Below, piece by piece: positions 9,401 to 17,904 of a DNA stretch of 64,000 nt. The notes below the pieces were generated by a model that searched no databases, was not told the origin of the DNA, and was given only the letters and a program-made list of their open reading frames with translations. Source of the DNA: Poriferisodalis sp965116715 (lineage in GTDB: Bacteria; Actinomycetota; Acidimicrobiia; Acidimicrobiales; Poriferisodalaceae). Each line of letters starts with the position of its first letter. Position 1 is the stretch's first letter. The DNA lies in contig OZ220724.1 in NCBI GenBank assembly GCA_965116715.1, positions 248,001 through 312,000 of the forward strand, given 5' to 3'. A program made the translations under genes and the position numbers.

Positions 9401-9995
9401 GTTCCCTGGGGTGCCGCCCCAACCCCCCACACCGATCGCAGTTTCATCGGTGGGGTCGCCGATCCCCGCTACTGCGACCGAGCACATGACCGACGATGAC
9501 TGGCTGCGGGCCCTTACCAAGCACACCGGCATGGAGACCAACTGGAACACCAGTTCAGGTCAGCCAATGGGAGGTGCTCGCCAGCTCGCGCAGCAACTCG
9601 GCCAGGAGGCTGAGGCGCAACCTGGTCGATTCGCCCGGCTTGCGATGAGATTCGATGCGACGGTCCCCGCTACCGCGATGAACGCCGTACTTGAGGGCGT
9701 CGCGAGCGGCTGCAGCGCGGATGTGCTCGCTGAGCTATGCGGACATGCACGCGACACCTACGGCGAAGCCTCAGGCATGTCCGTCTGCAGAGCCATCGCG
9801 GGCGCGAGTGTCACCGACGCACGACTCGTAGCGCTGCTTCGAGACTGTGCAGCAGACGCCGACCCGGATCACGAGTCGGCACGCACGCTGGCGCCGAGCG
9901 GTCAGCAGTATTGGGGCGGCGACCTGCTCAACGCCGGACTGAACTCGACGAGGGGCCAAGCGGCACTCGCCATTGCTAAGAGGCCGCGCGGATAG
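6414..9995 (+). pseudogene. STAND/Avs-like NTPase, 5' part, truncated by an IS5-type insertion
   Basis: First 1188 residues of a large predicted defence NTPase. GTG 6414 follows GGAGG (6402-6406) by 7 nt. The N-terminal ~100 residues (RYEHWWTVLRIADLL...EFEFV...EQVKHG) resemble a DUF4297/Cap4-type PD-(D/E)XK nuclease domain. The P-loop is GRAGCGKST (277-285), Walker B is ALMIVDQLD (D346), and HESFFDFLFARSF near 538 is the winged-helix end typical of STAND ATPases. The rest is HEAT/TPR-like helices, the sensor region in Avs-type proteins. The reading frame runs into the IS at 9980 and stops five codons later (KRPRG, TAG 9993-9995). It rejoins the 3' part at 10944 exactly in frame, so the parent was about 1471 aa. 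Family placement is inferred; the nuclease assignment is moderate. Confidence 0.75.
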
Positions 9996-10942
9996 GCGAC
10001 CATCCACCAGTCGTCGTGTCGGTCCCGCTGTGATGCGGGGTGCTGTACCAACCGACGACGTGGTGGAGGTGCTTGTTCATCATGCGCGCTTTGAGCAGGA
10101 CGGTGGTGGATGTCGTCTGGGCTGTGGTGGAGCCGCTGTTGCCGGAGCCGCCTGAGCACCCGTTGGGCTGTCATCGGCCTCGCGTCTGTGATCGGCTGTG
10201 TCTGCGGGGGATGATCATCAGGCTGGTGACGGGCTGTTCGTGGGAGTCCGTTGAGCACTTGCTGGACGGCGCGGTGTCGGACACGACGCTGCGGTCGCGC
10301 CGCGACGAATGGGTCTCAGCAGGCGTGTTCGACCGGGTCGCGGCGGAGGCGATCGCCGCATGGGACCGCATCATGGGCCTGCGGCTGGCTGATGTGTGCA
10401 TCGACGGCTCGGTCCACAAAGCGCCCTGCGGCGGCGAAGGAACCGGCAAAAGCCCCGTCGACCGGCGCAAACTGGGCTGGAAGTGGTCGTTGGCCACCGA
10501 CACCGCGGGCACCCCGGTGGGGTGGGCCACAGCAGGCGCGAACCGCAACGACATCATGCTGTTCGAGCCCACCATGGCCGAGCTCGAACGGCGCCGGCTG
10601 CACCACGACATCGACACCGTCCACCTCGACCGCGGCTACATCGGCGCCCGCGTCGACCGGGCCGCCCGAGCCGCGGGCATCACCGACATCGTGCGGCCCC
10701 CCAAACGGCGGCCCGCCCGCGCAGCCGCCAAACCAGCCGCCGCATCGCTGGGGCTGCGCTGGACCGTCGAGCGCACCAACTCGTGGCTGTCCAACTACGG
10801 CCAGCTGCGCCGCAACACCGACCGCAAACCCCACCACCGCACAGCCCAACTCGCCCTCGCCGTCACCCTCATCATCACCATCAAACTCATCGACCACCGC
10901 GACCGCTGGTCACCCCACTGACCCACCTATCCGCTGGGCCTC
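9980..10942 (+). mobile_element. IS5-family insertion (IS1031-like, TAA duplication)
   Basis: 963-bp element inserted in the STAND gene. The ends are near-perfect inverted repeats: GAGGCCGCGCGGATAGG at the left (from 9980) and its counterpart GAGGCCCAGCGGATAGG read inward from 10942. A 3-bp target duplication TAA flanks it (9977-9979 and 10943-10945), fitting the TNA targets known for IS1031-type IS5 elements. The element is complete and carries one transposase gene. Confidence 0.92.
10040..10921 (+). CDS. IS5-family transposase
   Basis: 293-aa transposase in a single uninterrupted frame (some IS5 relatives use frameshifting). It has an N-terminal IS5-type domain (HRPRVCDRLCLRGMIIRLVTG), then CIDGSVHKAP (Asp), VHLDRGY (Asp) and WTVERTNSWL (Glu) of the DDE site, and the LRRNTDRK segment downstream. 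ATG 10082 is an alternative start that would remove 14 residues. Intact, so the insertion may be recent. Confidence 0.9.
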   Translation: MLYQPTTWWRCLFIMRALSRTVVDVVWAVVEPLLPEPPEHPLGCHRPRVCDRLCLRGMIIRLVTGCSWESVEHLLDGAVSDTTLRSRRDEWVSAGVFDRVAAEAIAAWDRIMGLRLADVCIDGSVHKAPCGGEGTGKSPVDRRKLGWKWSLATDTAGTPVGWATAGANRNDIMLFEPTMAELERRRLHHDIDTVHLDRGYIGARVDRAARAAGITDIVRPPKRRPARAAAKPAAASLGLRWTVERTNSWLSNYGQLRRNTDRKPHHRTAQLALAVTLIITIKLIDHRDRWSPH

Positions 10943-10943
10943 T

Positions 10944-11795
10944 AAGGCACTGTTCGCGGACTCAGATCACGCCGAAGAACTGGCATCCACAGTCAAAGCT
11001 CTCGCTGGCGACTCCATCATGGCCGTACGCGTCTGCGCTGCCGAGGCCGTTAGGGCGCTGATGCTCCACGAACCGGATGCGGCGCTGGATGACTCAGCAC
11101 AACTGCTCAGTGACGAAGTCCAGTTGCTCGGTGCTTCAACAGTTCGGGAGCTGCTCCGGATTGCACTTCTGCGCGACCCGCCTCGCTTCAGCCCCTACCT
11201 AGCATCTGCACTCGAATGCGACGGAAGCATCGGCGAGAACGCGGGACGCATCTGGGCAATCGTTCGCTGGCATGGTCGACTCCCGGCAGAGATCGCCGAT
11301 ACTCCACGAGAGTTGCCTACTGACGCCCGACGCGGTGCAGCGGCCGTCTTCGCCGAAAGCACCGCTGATTGTCTCGAGGATCTGCTGCTCGCTTTCGACG
11401 ACGAGGATGCCGAAGTCCGGCGTGCCGCATCGAACGGCCTGTGGCACCTAGACCAGCTCAACCCTTACGAAACTGGGCGCCTCATCGAAGGATTCCTCGC
11501 AAGTCCGGCATTCTCTGAAGCGAACGACATACTCATTCACGCCCTGGGAGAACCGGATGCAATGCTCCCGCGGAACACCCTCACCGTGTGCGAGCAAGTC
11601 GTAGAAGTCAGCGGACCCGATCTAGGTGACATGAGTTCCGCCCGAAGCCTCGCGGGAGGTGACCTGCTAGCGGTTGTGCTGCGCCTGTACCGGCAGGGCG
11701 ACCCAAGGACGCTCGAGCGATGTCTAAATGTCATTGATCGCCTGGTCGAGATGGAGGTCCACGAGGTGGCGGGGTTGCTTGACGAACACCGCTGA
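10944..11795 (+). pseudogene. STAND/Avs-like NTPase, 3' part (HEAT-like C-terminus)
   Basis: Downstream remainder of the IS-split NTPase, 283 residues. It starts within the TAA duplication: removing 9980-10942 plus one TAA joins ...LAIA to KALFADSD with no base gained or lost. The sequence is a run of amphipathic helices with HEAT-like signatures (DSIMAVRVCAAEAVRAL, EDAEVRRAASNGLWHL), matching the sensor half of the protein. There is no start or ribosome site of its own, so it is probably untranslated. Confidence 0.8.
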
Positions 11796-11974
11796 CAGCT
11801 CGTGGATTACAGCGGCGGTCGCTGGTCTCGGCGGTCATATGTTCGTGGACGAAGTGGGCTAGACGGCGGTGGCTGCGGCCCGAGTCGGCACAGCCGCGGC
11901 CGGTCCTGGTCGCTCCCACTAGGGTCGTCACGGCCGCCGTGACACCGGGGGCAGGCACCGAGCGGGGGAGCGCC

Positions 11975-12520
11975 GTGACAGCAGCGGTCTCAACACCTGA
12001 GGTCGACGAGATTGTTGTGTCCGCCATTCGAGTCGCCCGACTGGGTGAGGCCGATCTGCGGAACTGGTGGGGCTCTCGTTCGTTCGGCGCGGCGGGTCGC
12101 GTCGTCCTGAAGCAGCGGCTCCCACGCACTTGGCGCATGGCGGCAGTTGAGCTCGACTTGGCCTCGGCGGCCAATCGCCACAACGACATCATCGATCGGC
12201 CGAACGCAGTCCACCTGTTCAGCGACCGCTGGCCCGTACGACGCTGGACTGCGGCGTGGGTCTCTGAACAGAAGACCGAAGACCCACCGTCAGCGATATT
12301 CGAACAGCTCGAGACCACCACGCTCGACGCGATTGAAGCTTGTCTACGTGCCGACAAGAAGCCACGAGTCGAATCCCTCGGCGATGCGCTGCGAGCTGGT
12401 TCAATCGAGCGCTCGATTCTCCAAGAGCCTGCTGCGGTTGCCGATGCTGTCCGGACGCTTGCTGCTGCGTATGTCGGTCGCGAGACTTTCGCCGCACCGT
12501 TCCTCGAGGTGACCGATTGA
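11975..12520 (+). CDS. brxE: BrxE-like protein of a type 6 BREX locus
   Basis: 181-aa protein resembling the BrxE family, the first gene of BREX type 6 phage-defence clusters. The hallmark segment is ARLGEADLRNWWGSRS near the N-terminus, followed by PRTWRMAAVELDLASAANRHN and HLFSDRWPVRRW. GTG 11975 is chosen because GGGGGAG (11964-11970) precedes it; GTG 11939 is an in-frame alternative. The stop overlaps the next start (TTGA at 12517-12520). No catalytic motif is visible and the biochemical role of BrxE is not established. The family call is from memory of the signature. Confidence 0.6.
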   Translation: MTAAVSTPEVDEIVVSAIRVARLGEADLRNWWGSRSFGAAGRVVLKQRLPRTWRMAAVELDLASAANRHNDIIDRPNAVHLFSDRWPVRRWTAAWVSEQKTEDPPSAIFEQLETTTLDAIEACLRADKKPRVESLGDALRAGSIERSILQEPAAVADAVRTLAAAYVGRETFAAPFLEVTD

Positions 12521-12690
12521 CGGAGATGAGCTCGAACATCTCGAAGCGTGGCGCCCTGCTCGACGACACACGGCAGTTCGTCTCGTTGTGGGATGACGCC
12601 TTGTCAAGCGCAGCGAACCTGTCGCTCATCAACGAGCAGAACCTGCTTGGGTTGCCATCGCAGTCGAGGGCGTCCGACGTCACTATGTAG
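12517..12690 (+). pseudogene. brxA: BrxA-like (DUF1819) N-terminal fragment cut by ISL3
   Basis: 58-codon remnant starting at TTG 12517 (GAGG at 12506-12509) or ATG 12526, coupled to brxE. The sequence ISKRGALLDDTRQF...NLLGLPSQSRASDV matches the start of BrxA/DUF1819 proteins, which normally run to about 200 aa. It breaks off at the ISL3 boundary: the TAG at 12688-12690 lies at the junction. No continuation of brxA or of brxB, brxC, pglX, pglZ, brxD or brxHI is seen on the other side of the element, so the BREX locus is reduced to these two genes in this window. Confidence 0.6.
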
Positions 12691-14036
12691 AGCCTTCGCG
12701 TTTTTGTGGGATTGGGGCTGCTGGGCTCGGCGGGGGTCATGCTATGAGAAGGCCGCGGGCTTCGAAGTTCGTGTAGCTGGTGAAGCCGTGGGCTCGGCGT
12801 CGCAGGACCTGGAGCAGGTTGTTGGTGCCTTCGATGCGGCCGTTGCTGGGCCGGCCGGTGTGGTGCCAGTCGAGGATCTGCTCATGCCATGCGAGGAAGC
12901 TGTCGACGGTGTCGCTGAACTCGGGGATCTTCCCGGTGCCGTAGATGTCAGCGAACCGGTCGAGCGCTGCCAGGGCGCCGTCGCGGTCCTCGGCGAGATA
13001 GAGGCCGTGCAGCTCGCCGAGCGCGTCCCAGGCTGCTTTGAGCCGGGGATGGGTCTCGAACAGACCCTCGAGGCGTGCCCGCTCGGCGGCGTCGAGCGTG
13101 TCGGGCCGTCTCATGAGCAAGAACCTGGCCCGGAACACCGCTGGGTCGAACGCGGGCTTGGACCCTTCGGGGCGGCGCTGGACGTCGCGGCGCACCGCGG
13201 TCAGCCCGGCCGCGAACCATCTGATCACGTGGAAGCGGTCCAGCACGTGGCGGGCGTGGCCGAGCCGCTTTCCGATCGCCGCCGCGTAGGGCTTGGACCC
13301 GTCGGACACGACGACTTTCACGCCTTTGCACCATCGGTGCCCCTGAGAGGCCAAAAAGCCCGACAGGGCCGCCTCGCTGCGATGGGGCACCATCGCGAGC
13401 ACCTTGCCGGTGTCGCCGTTCACCAGCACCGTCACATAGCGGTGCCGCTTGCGGATCGAGGTCTCATCGACCAGCAGCACCCGGCACCGCCGCCGCCGGC
13501 GGTGCTCGCCGACCAAGCCCGCATACGCGATCACCAGCGCCATCACCGTATGCCAGCCCACCCGATGACGGCGCGACACCGCGGACACCGACATGTCGCC
13601 GGCATCGGCGACGACCCGCCGCGCCAAGCGAGCCGTGACACGGCCCTCGAACGCCGGGTGATCCTCCAAGAACCGCCGACCGCACCCGCCGCAGACCAAC
13701 CTGCGCCGATCCCACACCAGCATCGCCGGCCGACCCGAGACCTCCAGGTCCCGCACCCGCTTGTCGCGGCGGTCATGGACCGTCCCGCTCGGCGCCCCAC
13801 AGCCCGGACACGCCGGCCGCGTCACCGTCGAGCGCACCCCCACCACCAGCTCCCCCGGCGCGTCAGCGAGCACCCCGGTCACCTCGATCCGCGGCAGCCA
13901 CAGCCGCACCGACATAACATCACGCTTCATCGAGGCCCTCCAGGGTTCGGCGTCTCCAAACACCGATCCCAGCAGGGCCTCGACCCCTACCTGCGGACCC
14001 TCAACCCACCCTCATCCCACAAAAACGCGAAGGGCC
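12690..14036 (-). mobile_element. ISL3-family insertion sequence
   Basis: About 1.35-kb element with terminal inverted repeats sharing CCTTCGCGTTTTTGTGGGAT: left at about 12690-12712, right at about 14013-14036. It carries one minus-strand transposase gene. ISL3 elements normally make 8-bp target duplications; the flanking octamers (ACTATGTA left, AGTTCGGT right) do not match, which suggests rearrangement or deletion next to the element after insertion. Confidence 0.85.
12737..13930 (-). CDS. ISL3-family transposase
   Basis: 397-aa transposase of the ISL3 family. The N-terminal zinc-binding region (CPGCGAPSG, then CGGCGRRF) is followed by a helix-turn-helix segment and the catalytic core with LLVDETSIRKRHRY (Asp), VVVSDGSKPY (Asp) and SNGRIEGTNN (Glu). 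ATG 13930 is chosen because GGAGGG lies 5 nt before it; a start at 13963 lacks a ribosome site. The gene is intact. Confidence 0.92.
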   Translation of the reverse strand: MKRDVMSVRLWLPRIEVTGVLADAPGELVVGVRSTVTRPACPGCGAPSGTVHDRRDKRVRDLEVSGRPAMLVWDRRRLVCGGCGRRFLEDHPAFEGRVTARLARRVVADAGDMSVSAVSRRHRVGWHTVMALVIAYAGLVGEHRRRRRCRVLLVDETSIRKRHRYVTVLVNGDTGKVLAMVPHRSEAALSGFLASQGHRWCKGVKVVVSDGSKPYAAAIGKRLGHARHVLDRFHVIRWFAAGLTAVRRDVQRRPEGSKPAFDPAVFRARFLLMRRPDTLDAAERARLEGLFETHPRLKAAWDALGELHGLYLAEDRDGALAALDRFADIYGTGKIPEFSDTVDSFLAWHEQILDWHHTGRPSNGRIEGTNNLLQVLRRRAHGFTSYTNFEARGLLIA

Positions 14037-14195
14037 AGTTCGGTTCGCCCATCGACACACCCTAAACGGCAGGATTAGTCGCCCGACTGCACCTGCCCCA
14101 AGGGGGTTATGTTGCTTCTGACTGAGCGCGGCAGGTCTTGAGCTTGCAAGCATCATCGGTCAGGGTTGGCGGTTTCAGATGGGGAGGCTGTGCCG

Positions 14196-16559
14196 TCAGC
14201 CTCCGGACGCTCGGATGAGGTGTGAGAGCAGTGCGGGCCGCAGCGGCTTGGTGTTGACGTTGACGTCGAGATCGGCCAGCGCGTCGGCGACGGCGTTGAC
14301 GAGCGCGGGCACTGCCCCGATGACACCGCCTTCGCCGACGCCCTTGAACCCGCCGACGGTGTCGATCGACGGCGACTCGATGTGGGCGATCTGGAAGTTG
14401 GGCACGTCGGTCGAGCCGGGCAGCAGGTAGTCCATCAGAGTCGCCGTGCGGACCCCGCCGTCGGGGTCGTACACGAATTCCTCCATGAGGGCCTCGCCGA
14501 TGCCTTGGGCCACGCCGCCCATCACCTGCCCCTCGACGATCATCGGGTTGATGACGCGACCGCAGTCGTGCACCACGACGTAGCCCTCGATGTCGATGGT
14601 CCCGTCTGCGGCATCGACCGCCACCTGTGCGATGTGGGTGGCGTTGGCCATCGTGACCAGCGGCGGGTCGTAGAAGTCGGTTTCCTCGATGCCGAAGCTC
14701 TCGCCCTCGGGGAGGTCGCTCATGTTCATCGCATAGGCCGTCTCGGCGACATCGGCAAATGAAAGCGAACGGCTTGGCACGCCGGCGACGTGCATCCGGC
14801 CGTCGGCGACCACGACGTCCTCGGGCGTCGACTCGAGCATGTGCGCGGCGATCCGGGCCAGCTTCAGCCTGGCCTTCTCCGACGCCCGAATCAGTGCTCC
14901 GCCGCCGGTGACTGCGCTGCGGCTGGCGAAGGTGTTCGTGCCGTATGGCCCCGCCGCGGTGTCGCCTTCGACGACCGTCACGTCCTCCAAGCGGGTCCCG
15001 AGCTCGTCGGCGACCACCTGCGCGAAGGTCGTGAAATGGCCTTGCCCCGAATGGGCGTGGCTCACGAAGGCGGTCACCTTCCCAGTGGGCTCCACCTTCA
15101 CCGTCCCGCTGTCGAACCCGGGCAGGCGGGTCAGCCCGCGGGCACGCCAGCCCGGGGCACCGGTGCCGCTCACCTCGGTGAAACTGCAGATGCCGATGCC
15201 CCGGTACTTGCCGTCGACCAGCCGGCCCTCGGCCTGTCTGGCGCGGAACTCGTCGTAGCTCGCCATCTCCATCGCCAGCTCGAGCGACTCGACGAAGCTG
15301 CCCGTCTCGTAGCGGACGCCGACGACGTTGTTCCACGGCAGATCGGAGATGGGCACCATGTTTCGCAGCCGGACCTCGGCGGGGTCCAGCTCGAGCCGGC
15401 GGGCGATCCGGTCCATGATGCCCTCGATCGCCATGAAGCAGACCGGCTGGGCCACGCCCCGGTAGGCCAGCACCGGCGCGGTATGGGTGGCGACCGCGGC
15501 GGCCGTGTATTCGTACTCGGTGATGCGGTACGGCCCGACGATCATGCGGGCGCCGCCGGTGGTCTCGAGCGTGCAGCCGAACGGCAGCGCCGAGTAAGCA
15601 CCGCCGTTGGTGCGGATCTGGGCCCGCAGCGCGAGCACGATGCCGTCGTCGTCGATCGCGGCTTCGACCCGGTAGTGGTTGTCGCGGGCATGCACATCGG
15701 TGAGCAGGGCCCCGTACCGGTCCTGGATCCACTTCACGGGCCTGCGCAGGCGCAGGGCGAGCGCGGCGCAGATGAACTCTTCGGGATAGAGGGCCGCCTT
15801 GATGCCGAAGCCGCCGCCGACGTCGGGAACCACGACCCGCAGGTTCGACTCCGCGATGTCACAGAATTCGGCGAGCGCCGTTCGCAGCAGGTGGTGGATC
15901 TGGGTCGAGGAGTAGAAGACCAGGTTGGCCGGCTGCTCGGGCACGGCGAGGCACCCTCGGGGCTCGATCGGAACAGCGGTCACGCGGTTCGAGTGGAAGT
16001 CGTCTGCGATGACGTGGGCGGCCGCTTCGAAGCCGGCGTCGACGCCCTCGGTGGCGAATCGACCCTCGAAATAGACATTGCCGGGCACCGTCGGATTGAC
16101 CTGCGGGGCGGAGGCATCGGTGGCTTCGTGAATGTCGACGACCGCGGGCAGCGGCTCAAAGTCGACGTCGACCAGTTCCATGCCGTCCTCGGCCAGGTAC
16201 GGGCTCTCGGCCACCACCACGGCCACGGCCTCGCCCGCGAACCGCACCTCGTCGATCGCTAGCACGTCGCGGGTGTTGAAGCTGTAGCCGGGCAGCTCGA
16301 TCTGGGCAGCGATCGGCTTCACCATGGAAGCGAGATCGGCGCCAGTCAGCACTTCGACGACGCCGTCGAGCGCGAGCGCCTCGCTTGCGTCGATCGAGGT
16401 GATCCGGGCGTGGGCGTAGGGGCTGAGCACGAAGGCCAGGTGCAGGGTGTTGAGCGGTGCGGGCAGGTCGTCGACGAAGCGGCCCTGACCTCGCAGCAGG
16501 TAGTCATCCTCGCGGCGCAGGACGCTCTGCCCGATGGCGCCTCGGGTGTCGCTGCTCAT
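14196..16559 (-). CDS. Molybdenum hydroxylase large subunit (xanthine dehydrogenase/CoxL family)
   Basis: 787-aa molybdopterin-binding subunit of the xanthine oxidase family. It starts with a typical GQSVLRREDDYLLRGQGRFVDD, has the Mo-cofactor loops VPDVGGGFGIK and LAYRGVAQP, and ends with KGVGEGG, which contains the conserved catalytic Glu. The active-site loop lacks the AYRCSFR signature of true form I CO dehydrogenases, so CO is an unlikely substrate; hydroxylation of an N-heteroaromatic or aldehyde is more likely. It is translationally coupled (ATGA at 16556-16559) to the iron-sulfur subunit upstream and is the last gene of the operon. Confidence 0.88.
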   Translation of the reverse strand: MSSDTRGAIGQSVLRREDDYLLRGQGRFVDDLPAPLNTLHLAFVLSPYAHARITSIDASEALALDGVVEVLTGADLASMVKPIAAQIELPGYSFNTRDVLAIDEVRFAGEAVAVVVAESPYLAEDGMELVDVDFEPLPAVVDIHEATDASAPQVNPTVPGNVYFEGRFATEGVDAGFEAAAHVIADDFHSNRVTAVPIEPRGCLAVPEQPANLVFYSSTQIHHLLRTALAEFCDIAESNLRVVVPDVGGGFGIKAALYPEEFICAALALRLRRPVKWIQDRYGALLTDVHARDNHYRVEAAIDDDGIVLALRAQIRTNGGAYSALPFGCTLETTGGARMIVGPYRITEYEYTAAAVATHTAPVLAYRGVAQPVCFMAIEGIMDRIARRLELDPAEVRLRNMVPISDLPWNNVVGVRYETGSFVESLELAMEMASYDEFRARQAEGRLVDGKYRGIGICSFTEVSGTGAPGWRARGLTRLPGFDSGTVKVEPTGKVTAFVSHAHSGQGHFTTFAQVVADELGTRLEDVTVVEGDTAAGPYGTNTFASRSAVTGGGALIRASEKARLKLARIAAHMLESTPEDVVVADGRMHVAGVPSRSLSFADVAETAYAMNMSDLPEGESFGIEETDFYDPPLVTMANATHIAQVAVDAADGTIDIEGYVVVHDCGRVINPMIVEGQVMGGVAQGIGEALMEEFVYDPDGGVRTATLMDYLLPGSTDVPNFQIAHIESPSIDTVGGFKGVGEGGVIGAVPALVNAVADALADLDVNVNTKPLRPALLSHLIRASGG

Positions 16560-17044
16560 GACTGGTTCCCCCGTCGCAGTTCCACCGCAGCCTCAGCCAC
16601 CGCTTCGACGATGTTGGCGTAGCCGGTGCAGCGACAGACATTGTTCATCAGTGCCTCCCGGATGGCGGCCTCGTCGGGGTCGGGCGTGTTCTCGAGCAGC
16701 TCGACGGCTGTGAGGAGGAATCCCGGCGTGCAGAAACCGCACTGCAGCGCATGTTTTTGGTGGAACATCTCCTGGATCGGATGGAGCTCGTCGAGGCCGG
16801 CGAGGTCTTCCACGGTGCGGATGTCCGATCCGTCAACCGCCACAGCGAAGTGCAGGCAGCTTCTGGCGGTGCGGCCGTCGAGCAGCACCGTGCACGCACC
16901 GCACACCCCTTGCTCACAGCCGATGTGCGTGCCCGTCAGGCCCAGATCGTGACGCAGGTAGTCCACCAGCAGCCGCCGGGGCTCCACCCGGGACTGGTGA
17001 CGGCGCCCGTTGACGGTGACCGTCACCTCGTGTTCACCCGTCAT
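16556..17044 (-). CDS. Molybdenum hydroxylase 2Fe-2S subunit (CoxS-like)
   Basis: 162-aa iron-sulfur subunit. A plant-ferredoxin-type cluster motif CEQGVCGACTVLLDG lies in the first third and the second cluster is bound by QCGFCTPG and CRCTGY. It passes electrons from the molybdenum centre to the flavin subunit. A longer open reading to 17629 is an artefact; ATG 17044 overlaps the stop of the FAD-subunit gene (ATGA at 17041-17044), fixing the start. The length and motif order are canonical. Confidence 0.93.
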   Translation of the reverse strand: MTGEHEVTVTVNGRRHQSRVEPRRLLVDYLRHDLGLTGTHIGCEQGVCGACTVLLDGRTARSCLHFAVAVDGSDIRTVEDLAGLDELHPIQEMFHQKHALQCGFCTPGFLLTAVELLENTPDPDEAAIREALMNNVCRCTGYANIVEAVAEAAVELRRGNQS

Positions 17045-17898
17045 GGGCCTTCCTCCTCCAGCAGGCCGCGTTCGATGAGCACGCCGACGAGGTGGCGCCG
17101 GTATGCGGCGTCGGCGTGGATGTCGCCGGTCGGGCTGACCTCGCTGCGGGCCGCTGCTACCGCGGCCGCGATCGCCGCCGGGCCCAGGTCGGAGCCGACC
17201 AGCGCGTCTTCGGCTTCGACCAGGCGTTGGGCCACCGACCCGACGCCGAACGCTGCGATGCGCGCCATCGTGCACTCGCCGTTGGCGCTGGCCCACCGCA
17301 GTGCCACCCCGCCCACCGGGAACACGTGGCCGCCGTTCGAGACTTCTCCCACGGCGCTTCGCTCGCCTGGGTCCTGGCGTGTGAACGTGACCGCCGAGAC
17401 GACCTCGCCTGGTTCGATGCAGGTCGTCATCTCGGCGACGAAGAAGTCGTGGGCGGGCACCCGGCGTTCGCCGGAGGCACTCGTCAGCACCAGCTCGGCG
17501 TCCAGGGCCAGCGCCACCGCCGGCAGCTCGGCGAGCGGGTCGCAATGGGCCAGGCTGCCGCACACGGTGCCGCGGTTGCGTGTGGCCGGCAGCCCGACGT
17601 ACCGCAGCGCCTTGGCCAGCAACGGGCACTCCGCCTGCACCAGAGCGCTGGTCTCGGCTTCGATCTGGCGCACCAGCGCCCCGACCACGAGACGGTCGCC
17701 CGCGAGCCGGAGGTAGTCGAGCTCATCGCAGCGGTTGATCGACACGAGCACCTCGGGTCGGGCCAGCCGCAGGTTCATGAGCGGCACCAGGCTCTGGCCG
17801 CCGGCCAGAATCCGGGCGTCGTCGCCGTGGGCGGCCAACGCCTGGACCACCTCGTCGAGCGACTCGGGGGCAACGAACGAGAACTTGGCGGGCTTCAT
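17041..17898 (-). CDS. Molybdenum hydroxylase FAD subunit (CoxM-like)
   Basis: 285-aa FAD-binding subunit of a three-component molybdenum hydroxylase. FAD motifs AGGQSLVPLM (about residue 32) and RNRGTVCGSLAHCDPLAELP (about 107) are present, followed by the CO-dehydrogenase flavoprotein C-terminal domain. It lies 6 bp after the NicX-like gene and is coupled to the iron-sulfur subunit. With its neighbours it completes a medium-small-large subunit order common in actinobacterial operons. Confidence 0.92.
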   Translation of the reverse strand: MKPAKFSFVAPESLDEVVQALAAHGDDARILAGGQSLVPLMNLRLARPEVLVSINRCDELDYLRLAGDRLVVGALVRQIEAETSALVQAECPLLAKALRYVGLPATRNRGTVCGSLAHCDPLAELPAVALALDAELVLTSASGERRVPAHDFFVAEMTTCIEPGEVVSAVTFTRQDPGERSAVGEVSNGGHVFPVGGVALRWASANGECTMARIAAFGVGSVAQRLVEAEDALVGSDLGPAAIAAAVAAARSEVSPTGDIHADAAYRRHLVGVLIERGLLEEEGP

Positions 17899-17904
17899 GG
17901 CGGC

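Noticed and set aside
14196..17898. Aerobic CO dehydrogenase (coxMSL)
   Set aside because: Gene order fits, but the large subunit lacks the AYRCSFR active-site loop of form I enzymes, and the neighbours are aromatic-degradation genes.
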